From contig JBKQLU010000034.1 in NCBI GenBank assembly GCA_052326585.1, forward strand, positions 7,558 through 71,557: a DNA stretch of 64,000 nucleotides, read 5' to 3'. Positions 44,693 to 52,770 of the stretch are shown one piece after another. A program made the position numbers and the translations under genes. The notes under the pieces are model-generated. The model saw nothing but the letters and a program-made list of their open reading frames with translations. It searched no databases and was not told the DNA's origin. The DNA comes from JAPLJC01 sp052326585. Lineage in GTDB: Bacteria > Desulfobacterota > Desulfobaccia > Desulfobaccales > 0-14-0-80-60-11. Numbering within the stretch: the first letter of the stretch is position 1; the number at the start of each line of letters is the position of its first letter.

Positions 44693-45147
44693 GCGCTTAC
44701 CTCCCCGGTCTCTATCAGCGTCTGGCCTTTTTCCGCGGGCCGGCGAATGGGACTTGGACCCAGTTCCAGGATTTTGTTGGTCATCTCTGTGACAATCTCG
44801 GCGAACCTGCCCCCCATGCCGGAGGAGAGGTTGTACATCGCCACCCGCCCGCCGCCCAGACCCACCGTCTCCAGGATCTCCTGGGCCCGTTTCACCCGGG
44901 TCCTGGCGTGCAAATTGCCCACCATATAATGGCAGTCCCCTTCCATACAGCCCACCACCATGACTCCGTCGGCTCCCTGTTCAAAGGCCTGGAGCAGGTG
45001 GAGGATATCCACCTTGCCGGTGCAGGGGACCTCGATGATCCGGAGGTTGGGCGGATATTGCAGTCGCATCGAACCTGCCAGGTCCGCAGCGGAATAGGCT
45101 CAGTAATGGCAGCAGAACCCGACGATCTTCGGCTCAAAATTCTCCAT
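44689..45147 (-). CDS. mvhD: MvhD-type electron-transfer subunit, predicted selenoprotein
   Basis: MvhD carries a [2Fe-2S] cluster and hands electrons to HdrA. The conserved part (RLQYPPNLRIIEVPCTGKVDIL, GCMEGDCHYMVGN) begins at 45069 but the family's N-terminus is upstream. In frame from the ATG at 45147 it reads ENFEPKIVGFCCHY, a TGA codon (45102-45100), then AYSAADLAGSM. Homologues have FCCNWCSYGGAD there, so the TGA replaces a conserved cysteine as residue 16, i.e. probable selenocysteine. A SECIS-like hairpin follows. The full length of 152 is normal; without readthrough the protein would lack its first cluster ligands. The stop overlaps metV. Confidence 0.85.
45065..45091 (-). promoter_or_regulatory. 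SECIS-like hairpin after the UGA of mvhD
   Basis: Eight bases after the UGA, the RNA can pair CGC with GCG, a 2x2 internal loop, then CGGACC with GGUUCG, leaving the apical loop UGGCA. The loop G lies about 21 bases from the UGA, inside the usual bacterial SECIS window. Pairing includes one G-U pair. Confidence 0.6.
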
Positions 45148-45187
45148 CAGGCCCTCCCCGGGGTGAATTTTTTCCGGAACCGGAACG

Positions 45188-48100
45188 CTAGTACAAGGCC
45201 ATAATCTTGGCGCTCAACTGATCGTCCTCAAAATGGGACACCTGGATCACCTTGGCCGGACACTCCGAGGCGCAGGTGCCGCAACCCTGGCACATGGCCG
45301 GGTTGATCTCCGAGACGTTCTCCCGGTTGATCTGGGGCACGCCGTAGGGACAGGTGCGCACGCATACCAGGCAGGCGGCGCAGCGCTCCGGGGACACCAC
45401 GGCGGTGACGCCGCTGATGGTCTGGCGAGTGTCGGCCAGAAAGGCCCCGGCCCGGGAGGCCGCGGCCTGGGCCTGGGCGATGGACTCGCTGATGAGCTTG
45501 GGCGAGTGCGCCAGCCCGCACAGGAAGATGCCCTCCGAGGCAAAGTCCACCGGCCGCAGCTTGGCGTGGGCCTCGATAAAGAAGCCGGTGGCGTTCCTGG
45601 GGATCTTCAGGAGCGAGGCCAGTTCTTCGGTATCATTGGGCCGGACCCCGGCGCTCAGGATCACCGCGTCCAGCGTCATCGTCACCGGGCGTCCCAGGAC
45701 GTGATCCATAAAGGTGAGGCTCAAGGCCCCGTTGTCGTCTTTCACTTCGGGCAGGCGCTCCGGGTCGAAGCGGGCAAAGAGCACCCCCTGCTCCCGAGCC
45801 TCCAGGTAATAGTCCTCCAACAGGCCATAAGTGCGCAGATCCCGGTAGAGGATGACCGGCTTCATCTCCGGGTTGATTTTCTTCAACTGCAGGGCGTACT
45901 TCACCGCGCCCTGGCAGCAGATACGGCTGCAGTTGGGGTATTCTTCATTCCTGGAGCCGACGCACTGGATCATGGCTATCCGCTTCCAAGCGGCGGCCTC
46001 CCCGGGTTTTTCCTGGAGGAGACGGCCCAGTTCCAGTTGGGTCATGATCCGGGGGTGTTGACCGTAGAGGAATTCCTTGGGGACGTATTCGTGCGCCCCG
46101 GTGGCCACCACGGTGACGCCGTGGTCAATTTTGCGTTCGTACATGCCGGGCCCGACCAACACCTCAGTGGTGAAGTTGCCTTTGTAGCCCTTGAAGCCCA
46201 CTACCAGGGCCCCGGTGAGCACCTGGAGGTTGCCATGCGATTTCACCTTTTCGATGAGCCCGTCGAGATAGGAGGCCACCCCCATGCCTTCAATGGTATG
46301 GTGGACGTTGCGGGCATTGCCGCCCAATTGTTCATCCTTCTCCAGGACGATGGTCTCGAAGCCCTGGTCTCCCAGGTTGAGAGCCGCATTCAGCCCCGCC
46401 ACCCCGCCACCGATGACCAGGGCCCGCTGATTGATGGTGAGGGGCTTCTCCTGCAGGGGCTTCAGCAGGGAGGCCCGGGCCACCGCCATGCGCACCAGGT
46501 CCTTGGCCTTTTCCGTGGCCTTCCCGGGCTCCTTCATATGCACCCAGGAGTCCTGGTTGCGGATATTGGCCATCTCGAAGAGATACTTGTTGAGCCCGGC
46601 GTCGATCAAGGTCTCCCGGAACAGCGGCTCGTGGGTGATGGGGGTGCAAGCCGCCACCACCACCCGGTTGAGTTGCTTTTCTGCGATGACCGCGGCCATG
46701 TTCACTTGGGTATCCTGGGAGCAGGTAAAGAGATTCTCCTCCGCGAGCACGACGTTGGGGAGCGTCCGGGCGTAAGCCGCCACCTCCGGCACGTTGACAA
46801 TGCCGCCGATGTTAATGCCGCAATTACAGACGAAGACCCCGATGCGGGGGGCATCCTCCGGGCTCACCTGGAGTTCCGGCGGCGCTTGCCGGGTCTTGGT
46901 CCGGGTCCAGCGCACCCCGCCCAGGGTGGCGCTCACCGCGCCCGCGGCCGCCGAGGCCTGCATGACGGACTCGGGGATGTCCCTGGGCCCCTGGATGGCG
47001 CCGCAGACATAAACGCCGGGCCGGGACGAGGCTACCGGCGCCGCCGGCTCAGTGTCGCTGAAGGAGTGCTTATTCAGGTTAATCTTTACGGTCTGGGCCA
47101 GGCGCTTGGTGGTGTCGCTCACCTCCATGCCCACCGACAGGACTACCAGATCGAACTCTTCAGAATTCTTCCGTCCCGCTTCATCCCGGTAATTGATCCG
47201 GAGATTATCGCCGGGGGCCGGATCGATACTATGGACCCGGGAGCGGATGAACCGTACACCGCTCTCCTCCCTGGCCCGGTTGTAATAGAGCTCGAAGTCC
47301 TTGCCGAAGGTGCGCATGTCCATGAAGAAGATGGCGGCGTCCAGGTTGTATGCCTTGCAGTGCTCCTTGGCGATGACCGCCTCCTTGATGGCGTACATAC
47401 AGCACACCGCCGAACAATAGGAGTGGGTCTTGACGTCCCGGGAGCCGACGCACTGGAGCCAGGCGATCTTTTTGGGCTCCTGGCGGTCCGAAGGCCGCAC
47501 CAGATGGCCGCCGTAAGGCCCGGTGGCTGAGAGGATGCGCTCGAACTCTATGGAGGTGACCACGTTGGGAAGATTGGCATAGCGATAGGAGGGATATTTG
47601 CCGGGATCGAAGGTCTGGAAGCCGGCCGCCAGCACCACTGCCCCCACCTCTTTCGTCAGGATCTTTTCCGTGTCGTCCAATTTGATGGCGCCGCTGGGGC
47701 AATGCTTCTCGCAGGCCTTGCAGGTGCCTTTCTTGAAATAAATGCAATTTTCCACATCGATGGCATACTTCAAGGGCACGGTCTGGGGGTACTTGACGTA
47801 GATCGCCTTGCGCTTGGCCAATCCCTGATTGTATTCATCCGCCACTTTCTTAGGGCACTTTTCGGCGCACACCCCGCAGCCGATGCATTTGGACATGTCC
47901 ACATAGCGGGGACTCTGTTTCAGGCTGACGGTAAAATTGCCGGCCTCGCCGGAAATGCCTTCCAACTCCGTCAGCGTCAGCAGCTCAATGTTTAAGTGGC
48001 GGCCGCACTCCACCAGTTTGGGGGAGATGATGCACATGGAGCAGTCATTGGTGGGGAAGGTCTTGTCCAACTGGGCCATGACCCCGCCGATACCGGCGCT

Positions 48101-48247
48101 CTTTTCCGCCAGATAAACGTAAAAACCGGAGTTGGCCAGGTCCAGAGAGGCCTGGATGCCGGCTACGCCGGCGCCTACCACCAGCACCGCGCCAACCTTG
48201 CCGTTCCGGGATGCCTCTTTCATCTCTTGCTCTTGGTTATCGGGCAT
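45188..48247 (-). CDS. hdrA: Heterodisulfide reductase subunit A, double-length form
   Basis: 1019 residues. N-terminal HdrA unit: FAD site VLVVGAGVAGIQASLDLANSG, the HdrA cluster motif TNDCSMCIISPKLVECGRH, ferredoxin-type CIGCGVCAEKCP and CKACEKHCP, then AWLQCVGSRD. A second, partial HdrA unit begins after about residue 470 (FVCNCGINIGG, VIGGGVAGLNAALNLGDQG, IQCVGSRNEEYPNC) and ends with two ferredoxin clusters (CAACLVCVRTCPYG, CQGCGTCASECPA). HdrA is the flavin electron-bifurcating centre. The second unit lacks the complete N-terminal cluster motif, so the halves are probably specialised. MetF/MetV/MvhD follow. Confidence 0.92.
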   Translation of the reverse strand: MPDNQEQEMKEASRNGKVGAVLVVGAGVAGIQASLDLANSGFYVYLAEKSAGIGGVMAQLDKTFPTNDCSMCIISPKLVECGRHLNIELLTLTELEGISGEAGNFTVSLKQSPRYVDMSKCIGCGVCAEKCPKKVADEYNQGLAKRKAIYVKYPQTVPLKYAIDVENCIYFKKGTCKACEKHCPSGAIKLDDTEKILTKEVGAVVLAAGFQTFDPGKYPSYRYANLPNVVTSIEFERILSATGPYGGHLVRPSDRQEPKKIAWLQCVGSRDVKTHSYCSAVCCMYAIKEAVIAKEHCKAYNLDAAIFFMDMRTFGKDFELYYNRAREESGVRFIRSRVHSIDPAPGDNLRINYRDEAGRKNSEEFDLVVLSVGMEVSDTTKRLAQTVKINLNKHSFSDTEPAAPVASSRPGVYVCGAIQGPRDIPESVMQASAAAGAVSATLGGVRWTRTKTRQAPPELQVSPEDAPRIGVFVCNCGINIGGIVNVPEVAAYARTLPNVVLAEENLFTCSQDTQVNMAAVIAEKQLNRVVVAACTPITHEPLFRETLIDAGLNKYLFEMANIRNQDSWVHMKEPGKATEKAKDLVRMAVARASLLKPLQEKPLTINQRALVIGGGVAGLNAALNLGDQGFETIVLEKDEQLGGNARNVHHTIEGMGVASYLDGLIEKVKSHGNLQVLTGALVVGFKGYKGNFTTEVLVGPGMYERKIDHGVTVVATGAHEYVPKEFLYGQHPRIMTQLELGRLLQEKPGEAAAWKRIAMIQCVGSRNEEYPNCSRICCQGAVKYALQLKKINPEMKPVILYRDLRTYGLLEDYYLEAREQGVLFARFDPERLPEVKDDNGALSLTFMDHVLGRPVTMTLDAVILSAGVRPNDTEELASLLKIPRNATGFFIEAHAKLRPVDFASEGIFLCGLAHSPKLISESIAQAQAAASRAGAFLADTRQTISGVTAVVSPERCAACLVCVRTCPYGVPQINRENVSEINPAMCQGCGTCASECPAKVIQVSHFEDDQLSAKIMALY

Positions 48248-48279
48248 ATCTGGTCCTTAAAGAGGTGCTAGCGCGATCC

Positions 48280-49164
48280 TCAAACCCCGAACTCCAACCC
48301 GGCCGCGGTCAGGATGGCCGGCAGCCTATCCTCCCAGCCCAGGGTGGAGAGGTTCACCCCGCTGAAACCCTTGGCCTTCAGGGCGGCGACGATCTCCGCG
48401 GCAATCTGCACGCCTTCGCGCCCCCGATCCGGCGATTTTTGTATGCGCTCGATGAATTCCTCGGGAACCTGCGCCTCCAGATGGCGGTTGATATAGCGGG
48501 CCATGCCCACCGACTTGAGGAGCAGGACGGTGGGAATGAGGGTGGCCCGGCGCCCGTGCAGATGGTCGGCAAACCTTGCCAGGTCCTCCACTGCGTACAC
48601 CGGCGGGGTGATGAAAAAGGCGGCCCCGGCGGCCGCCTTCTTATCCAGCGCCGCGATTTCGTCCTGCCGCGCCGCGGCGCTTGTGGGAATTTTTACGGTG
48701 GCGCCCACAAAAAATTCGGGGGCGCCTTGCAACTCCACCCCGGCCAGGTCGCGACCCGTCTGCAGGGTCTGGATGGCGCCCAACAGTTCCAGAAGATCCA
48801 GGTCGTTGACCGCCCGGGCCTGGTGGTGGTCGCCGTGGGTAATCTCTTCTCCTGGGACGGCCATGACGTTGGGCACCCCCAGGGCCTGGGCCGCCAACAA
48901 GTCCCCCTGCAAGGCCAGGCGGTTGCGGTCCCGGCAGCAACACTGCAATACCGTTTCCAATCCCTGGCCCTGCAACAGCAGGGCGCCGCCCAGAGAACTC
49001 ATCTTCATGACCGCGTTGCTCATCTCTGGGACCACAAAGGCATCCACCCGGCGCTTGACCCTGGTGGCATTGGCCACCATGGCGGTGGCGTCGGTGCCCT
49101 TGGGCGGCTCCATCTCCGCCAGAATGACAAATTCCCCGGAAGCCAGTTTTTCTTGGAATCGCAT
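48280..49164 (-). CDS. MetF paralogue (methylenetetrahydrofolate reductase family)
   Basis: 294 residues, the same family as MetF at 43083-44027 but diverged: FVILAEMEPPKGTDATAM, QCCCRDRNRLALQGDLLAA, PGEEITHGDHHQ, FFITPPVYAVEDLARF and LLKSVGMARYIN. The RDRNR and GDH elements are kept. It lies 32 bp before hdrA and probably belongs to the same complex or uses a different C1 carrier or electron donor. Which of the two MetF proteins pairs with MetV is not decidable here, though the 4-base overlap favours the other one. Confidence 0.87.
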   Translation of the reverse strand: MRFQEKLASGEFVILAEMEPPKGTDATAMVANATRVKRRVDAFVVPEMSNAVMKMSSLGGALLLQGQGLETVLQCCCRDRNRLALQGDLLAAQALGVPNVMAVPGEEITHGDHHQARAVNDLDLLELLGAIQTLQTGRDLAGVELQGAPEFFVGATVKIPTSAAARQDEIAALDKKAAAGAAFFITPPVYAVEDLARFADHLHGRRATLIPTVLLLKSVGMARYINRHLEAQVPEEFIERIQKSPDRGREGVQIAAEIVAALKAKGFSGVNLSTLGWEDRLPAILTAAGLEFGV

Positions 49165-49180
49165 GGAACTCCCCTATGGA

Positions 49181-49558
49181 TTAATGGGATGCGCGTACCA
49201 TGGCATTGCAAATGGCTAAGATGAGTTCATCCATGCCGAACGAGTTGACGTGGTAATAAAAGATGCCTTTTTGCCTGACCTGGATTTCCTGTTTCGGATT
49301 ATTTTCAGCCGCGGTGATAATGATGGGCAGCTTCCGGTCCAGGCCCTTGATGATGGAGATGGCCTCATAACCCATGGGCTCGGGGAGGCGCACGTCCATC
49401 ACCAAAACCTTTACCTTCTCATTCTGGATGGTCATGAGGACGTCTTTGATATTGTCCACCTTCTTGAAGGGGTGGCCCTGTTCCAGCAGCCAGGAATTGA
49501 GTCCCTGCGCCAGCTCACCGCCATGCTCGGCGATCAACAGCGTGCCGCATCTTTCCAT
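49181..49558 (-). CDS. Receiver-like single-domain protein with a degenerate acidic pocket
   Basis: 125 residues with a CheY-like fold: LLIAEHGGELAQGLNSWLLEQG, phospho-acceptor candidate VLVMDVRLPEPMGYEA, and PIIITAAENN. The usual Asp pair after the first strand is replaced by EH, so metal binding and phosphorylation may be altered. It starts at the ATG 49558 (a TTG precedes it) and is the first gene of the minus-strand array, 16 bp before the MetF paralogue. Confidence 0.75.
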   Translation of the reverse strand: MERCGTLLIAEHGGELAQGLNSWLLEQGHPFKKVDNIKDVLMTIQNEKVKVLVMDVRLPEPMGYEAISIIKGLDRKLPIIITAAENNPKQEIQVRQKGIFYYHVNSFGMDELILAICNAMVRASH

Positions 49559-50056
49559 CAAAGCGCACCTGACGTGAAATTAGAGGATTATCCCTGCGAT
49601 GGGGCTGCCATGCGTCTCCTTAGGATTCTCATGCAAGGCCTGTGCCGGAAGGCCGAAGTCCCGGAAGTTGAGGCCAGCTCTGGCCGGGAGCTCCAGAGGC
49701 CCCAAAAAACCTGAGGGGGCCGCGGCAGATTCTCCAGATTAACCAGTAACATTGAGCATAACCTATTTGAATTGATGTGATTTAAAGCAAATGGGTTAAA
49801 ATGCCCCAGGCGAGTAAATATTTCTGGGAGATTGGCGAGGGGCCTGCTTTAGGGGAAGGTAGGGCCCCGACTTTTGCAAGGCCCGCTATTGGGTTATAAT
49901 TAAATTGAAGTTCCAGGCGCCGCTGCCGGCGCGGTGGCCTACTCGAATCGGATGTGGGGCCGGGGCGCAGCCGCCCCGGGAGATGATAGCAAGAGGGAAT
50001 TTTCTAGGGTGGCTGTGGCCGCCGCTGCAAAAATAGCAGGAATAGAGAATATCTGT
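49559..50056. other. Divergent intergenic region, promoter of the Met/Hdr array
   Basis: About 500 bp between divergent genes. 49740-49800 is AT-rich and the likely promoter zone. No gene is convincing; a plus-strand frame at 49610-49714 has no ribosome binding site. I did not find a sigma-54 box of standard spacing. Confidence 0.4.
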
Positions 50057-50848
50057 ATGGCTGAGATAATGAGTCCGCCTTCTGAGGCGCTGGAGCGCCT
50101 CCGGGACCAGCTCCGGCGAACCCCCCGGGCGGCGCTGCTCTTTTCCGGGGGCCTCGATTCCAGCTTGCTGCTGGCCGTGGCCGCCCGCACTCTGGGACCC
50201 GGATTATGCGCCATTACCTTCGCGGGGCCTCATCTAGTCCCCGGGGAAGCGGCCGCGGCCTTTGGCCTGGCCCGGCGCCTGGGGGTGCGGCACCTGTGGC
50301 GCTCCTGCGACCCCCTGGCCCTGCCGGATTTTCGGGGAAATACCCCCAGGCGGTGCTATGCCTGCAAACGCGCCATTATTGCCCAGGCCCGGGAACTTGC
50401 CCGGGAGCAGGAGTTGGGGGAGGTCCTCTGGGATGGCACCAACCTGGATGACCTGAGTGATTTTCGCCCGGGCCTCCAGGCCGCCCGGGAATTGGGGGTG
50501 GGCAGCCCCTTGCTGGCCGCGGGGCTGACCAAGGCCGCTATCCGGACCCTGAGCCGGGATTTGGGCCTGGCCTGGCAAAAGCCACCCCAGAGCTGTCTGG
50601 CTACCCGCTTCCCTTACGGCGCCACCTTGACCCGGGAGGCGTTGGCGCGGGTGGGGCGGGGGGAGGCCTGGCTGCGGGCTCGGGGCTTCTCCCGGCTGCG
50701 CCTGCGGACGCCGGCGGCGGGTCAGGCCCGCCTGGAGCTGGCCCCGGAGGAGTGGCCTGCCTTTCTGGCTCCAAAGGTACGGGGGCCGTTCCATGCGGTC
50801 ATGCAGCGTCTAGGCTTCGGCCACTGGACCCTGGATCTGCCCGGCTGA
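50057..50848 (+). CDS. larE: LarE-type ATP-dependent sulfur transferase
   Basis: 263 residues. PP-loop LFSGGLDSSLLLAVAA (about residue 30), RCYACKRAIIAQA with the cysteine that in LarE can donate sulfur, DGTNLDDLSDFRPGLQA, SPLLAAGLTKAAIRTLSRDLGL and SCLATRFPYG are LarE signatures. LarE thiolates the pyridinium dicarboxylate precursor of the nickel-pincer cofactor of lactate racemase-type enzymes. LarA, LarB and LarC are not in the window. I start at 50057; the frame is open upstream but that part is not LarE-like. Confidence 0.85.
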   Translation: MAEIMSPPSEALERLRDQLRRTPRAALLFSGGLDSSLLLAVAARTLGPGLCAITFAGPHLVPGEAAAAFGLARRLGVRHLWRSCDPLALPDFRGNTPRRCYACKRAIIAQARELAREQELGEVLWDGTNLDDLSDFRPGLQAARELGVGSPLLAAGLTKAAIRTLSRDLGLAWQKPPQSCLATRFPYGATLTREALARVGRGEAWLRARGFSRLRLRTPAAGQARLELAPEEWPAFLAPKVRGPFHAVMQRLGFGHWTLDLPG

Positions 50849-50936
50849 ACCGGCTCGACTGCTGCCATACCCCGTAGAATGCAGGGTGGCACAGCCCATT
50901 ACGGGGCGGGGTTTCCCGAGGCGCCGCCCCGCCTAC

Positions 50937-50960
50937 AAGCACAGGTTTCCAGCCTGTGAC
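50937..50960. repeat. REP-like palindrome
   Basis: CACAGG and CCTGTG arms around TTTCCAG, between the two PP-loop genes; same family as 12631-12654. Confidence 0.55.
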
Positions 50961-50979
50961 CGGGGCGCAGCAACTCACC

Positions 50980-51963
50980 ATGCCCAAGAAAATCCAAGCA
51001 CTGGGTCTCCTTTCCGGGGGTCTGGACAGCATGCTGGCCGGGGCGCTGCTCCGGGCCCAGGGCCTAGACGTCACCTTCATCTGCTTCGTCACCCCCTTTT
51101 ATGGCGCGGCGCGGGCCCGGGAGGCCGCCGCCCACCTGGGCTTGCCCCTCAAGGTGGCGGATCTGACCGAGAAATTCCAGCCCCTGCTCTACGAGCCGCC
51201 CCATGGCTTCGGCCGGGGCCACAACCCCTGCATCGACTGCCACGCCTTGATGATCCGGGAAGCCGGAGCGCTGCTGGCCGCCGAAGGCTTCGACCTGGTC
51301 TTCACCGGGGAGGTCCTGGGGCAGCGGCCCATGAGCCAGAATCGCGGCTCCCTGAACCTGGTGGCCCGGGAATCGGGCCTGGGGGAGTGGCTGCTGCGGC
51401 CCCTGAGCGCCAGGTTGCTCAAGACCACCCGGCCGGAACTCCTGGGCTGGGTGGACCGGGAGCGCCTCCTTAACCTCAGCGGCCGGGGGCGCAAGCGCCA
51501 GCTAGCCCTGGCGGCGGCCTACGGCATCACCAGCTTTCCAGCCCCCGCCGGCGGCTGCTTGCTGACCGATCCGGGTTATGCCCTGCGCCTCAAGGAACTC
51601 CTGAGGCAGCCCGGTCAGGCGGACCGCCGGGATCTGGAACTGCTCAGGTGGGGCCGCCATTTCCGCCTATCCGGGGGCGCCAAGGCGGTGGTGGGGCGCA
51701 CCCAGCGGGAGAACGAAGCCCTGGCCGGATTGGCTGGGCCGGGGGACCTCAGGTTAGCGGTGGCCGATTATCCCGGTCCCCTGGTCCTGGTGATCGGCCA
51801 GGTGGGGGAGAGGGCATTGCAGGAGGCCGCCGGCCTGGCCGCGGCTTACAGCGACGCCCCTCTCGACGCGGCGGTGCGGGTAAGCGCGGCTGGCCCCGGC
51901 GCGGCTGCGCTTATGCACCTGGAGACTCCGGCCAAGGAGCGCTTTAAGGATTTGTTGATCTGA
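50980..51963 (+). CDS. PP-loop ATPase, tRNA-thiolation-like (ThiI/MnmA-related)
   Basis: 327 residues. N-terminal PP-loop GLLSGGLDSMLAGALL, then HGFGRGHNPCIDCHALM with a paired cysteine motif, FTGEVLGQRPMSQ, and FPAPAGGCLLTDPGYALRLKEL. The last 130 residues form a separate domain (LRWGRHFRLSGGAKAVVGRTQREN, YPGPLVLV). The family resembles 4-thiouridine/2-thiouridine synthases and probably modifies tRNA, using the CIDC cysteines. It may form a functional pair with the LarE gene 131 bp upstream. I start at the ATG 50980; the GTG 24 bases upstream lies in the REP. Confidence 0.75.
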   Translation: MPKKIQALGLLSGGLDSMLAGALLRAQGLDVTFICFVTPFYGAARAREAAAHLGLPLKVADLTEKFQPLLYEPPHGFGRGHNPCIDCHALMIREAGALLAAEGFDLVFTGEVLGQRPMSQNRGSLNLVARESGLGEWLLRPLSARLLKTTRPELLGWVDRERLLNLSGRGRKRQLALAAAYGITSFPAPAGGCLLTDPGYALRLKELLRQPGQADRRDLELLRWGRHFRLSGGAKAVVGRTQRENEALAGLAGPGDLRLAVADYPGPLVLVIGQVGERALQEAAGLAAAYSDAPLDAAVRVSAAGPGAAALMHLETPAKERFKDLLI

Positions 51964-52009
51964 TGGGATAGCAGTCTTGCGGAGGGAAGGCTTCCACATT
52001 CTATGGATG

Positions 52010-52034
52010 GTGAGCAGTGAGCAGTGAGCAGTAA
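52010..52034. repeat. GTGAGCA heptad microrepeat
   Basis: Three tandem GTGAGCA units followed by GTAAA in the spacer before hdrC. Confidence 0.75.
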
Positions 52035-52179
52035 AAGATTAAAAAAGGAGCACAATGATTTTTTGCAAATAAATCTCCCCACCTCGATTTTTTTAGCCAT
52101 ATAATTTATGATAGCTGGGGTTGTGCATATTGCGGCCTGGTATAACCCCCATCTCAATGATCTTATCGGACTGAGGATC

Positions 52180-52770
52180 ATGACCACAGACGCAGGCGGC
52201 CAGAGCCCCGGTAGTTTGGAGACCGGCATCGTCATCGCTGGACCGGACCCCGGTTTCGACCGGGAGCTGCAAAACCTGAGCGGGGTCAAGCTCAACCGCT
52301 GTCTCCATTGCCGCTCCTGCGCCAACGGCTGCCCCTTCATGGGGGCCATGGACTATCCACCCCATGCCATCCTGCGGCTGCTGCAACTGGGCCTGCTCCA
52401 GGAGGCCCTGGAGTCGCATACCATCTGGATCTGCCTGGGCTGCCACACCTGCTCGGTGCAATGTCCCATGGACATCGGCCTGGCTGCCGTCATGAACGCC
52501 CTGCGCCACCTGGCTCTTAAAAGAGGGATTAAGGTGGCGGAACCCGACATTCTCGATTTTCACCGGGCCGTCAACGCCTCCATCCGGCGTCACGGCCGCA
52601 CCCACGAATTGGGGATCATGCTGCGCTATAAGGCCAGGATGCGGCGCTGGTTCACCGACCTGGACCTGGGCCTCAAGATGCTGGTCCGGGGCAAGATGGA
52701 ATTCAGGGCCCACCGGGTCAAGGCGGTGCGAGAGATCAGAAGGCTCTTCCGCTCCCGGCGGCAAGGATGA
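52180..52770 (+). CDS. hdrC: Heterodisulfide reductase subunit C-like
   Basis: 196 residues with two [4Fe-4S] motifs, CLHCRSCANGCPF (about residues 42-54) and CLGCHTCSVQCPM (about 87-99), as in HdrC. HdrC carries electrons from HdrA to the HdrB active site. The start ATG 52180 has GAGG just upstream; the longer frame to 52108 is not HdrC-like. It overlaps hdrB by four bases. Confidence 0.9.
   Translation: MTTDAGGQSPGSLETGIVIAGPDPGFDRELQNLSGVKLNRCLHCRSCANGCPFMGAMDYPPHAILRLLQLGLLQEALESHTIWICLGCHTCSVQCPMDIGLAAVMNALRHLALKRGIKVAEPDILDFHRAVNASIRRHGRTHELGIMLRYKARMRRWFTDLDLGLKMLVRGKMEFRAHRVKAVREIRRLFRSRRQG

Noticed and set aside
45233..47530. 765-codon plus-strand open frame opposite hdrA
   Set aside because: HdrA on the minus strand is unambiguous. 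The plus frame is rich in Gly/Ala/His/Arg/Gln without motifs.
49610..49714. Short plus-strand frame in the spacer before larE
   Set aside because: No ribosome binding site and no conserved feature; most of the longer frame is antisense to the receiver gene.
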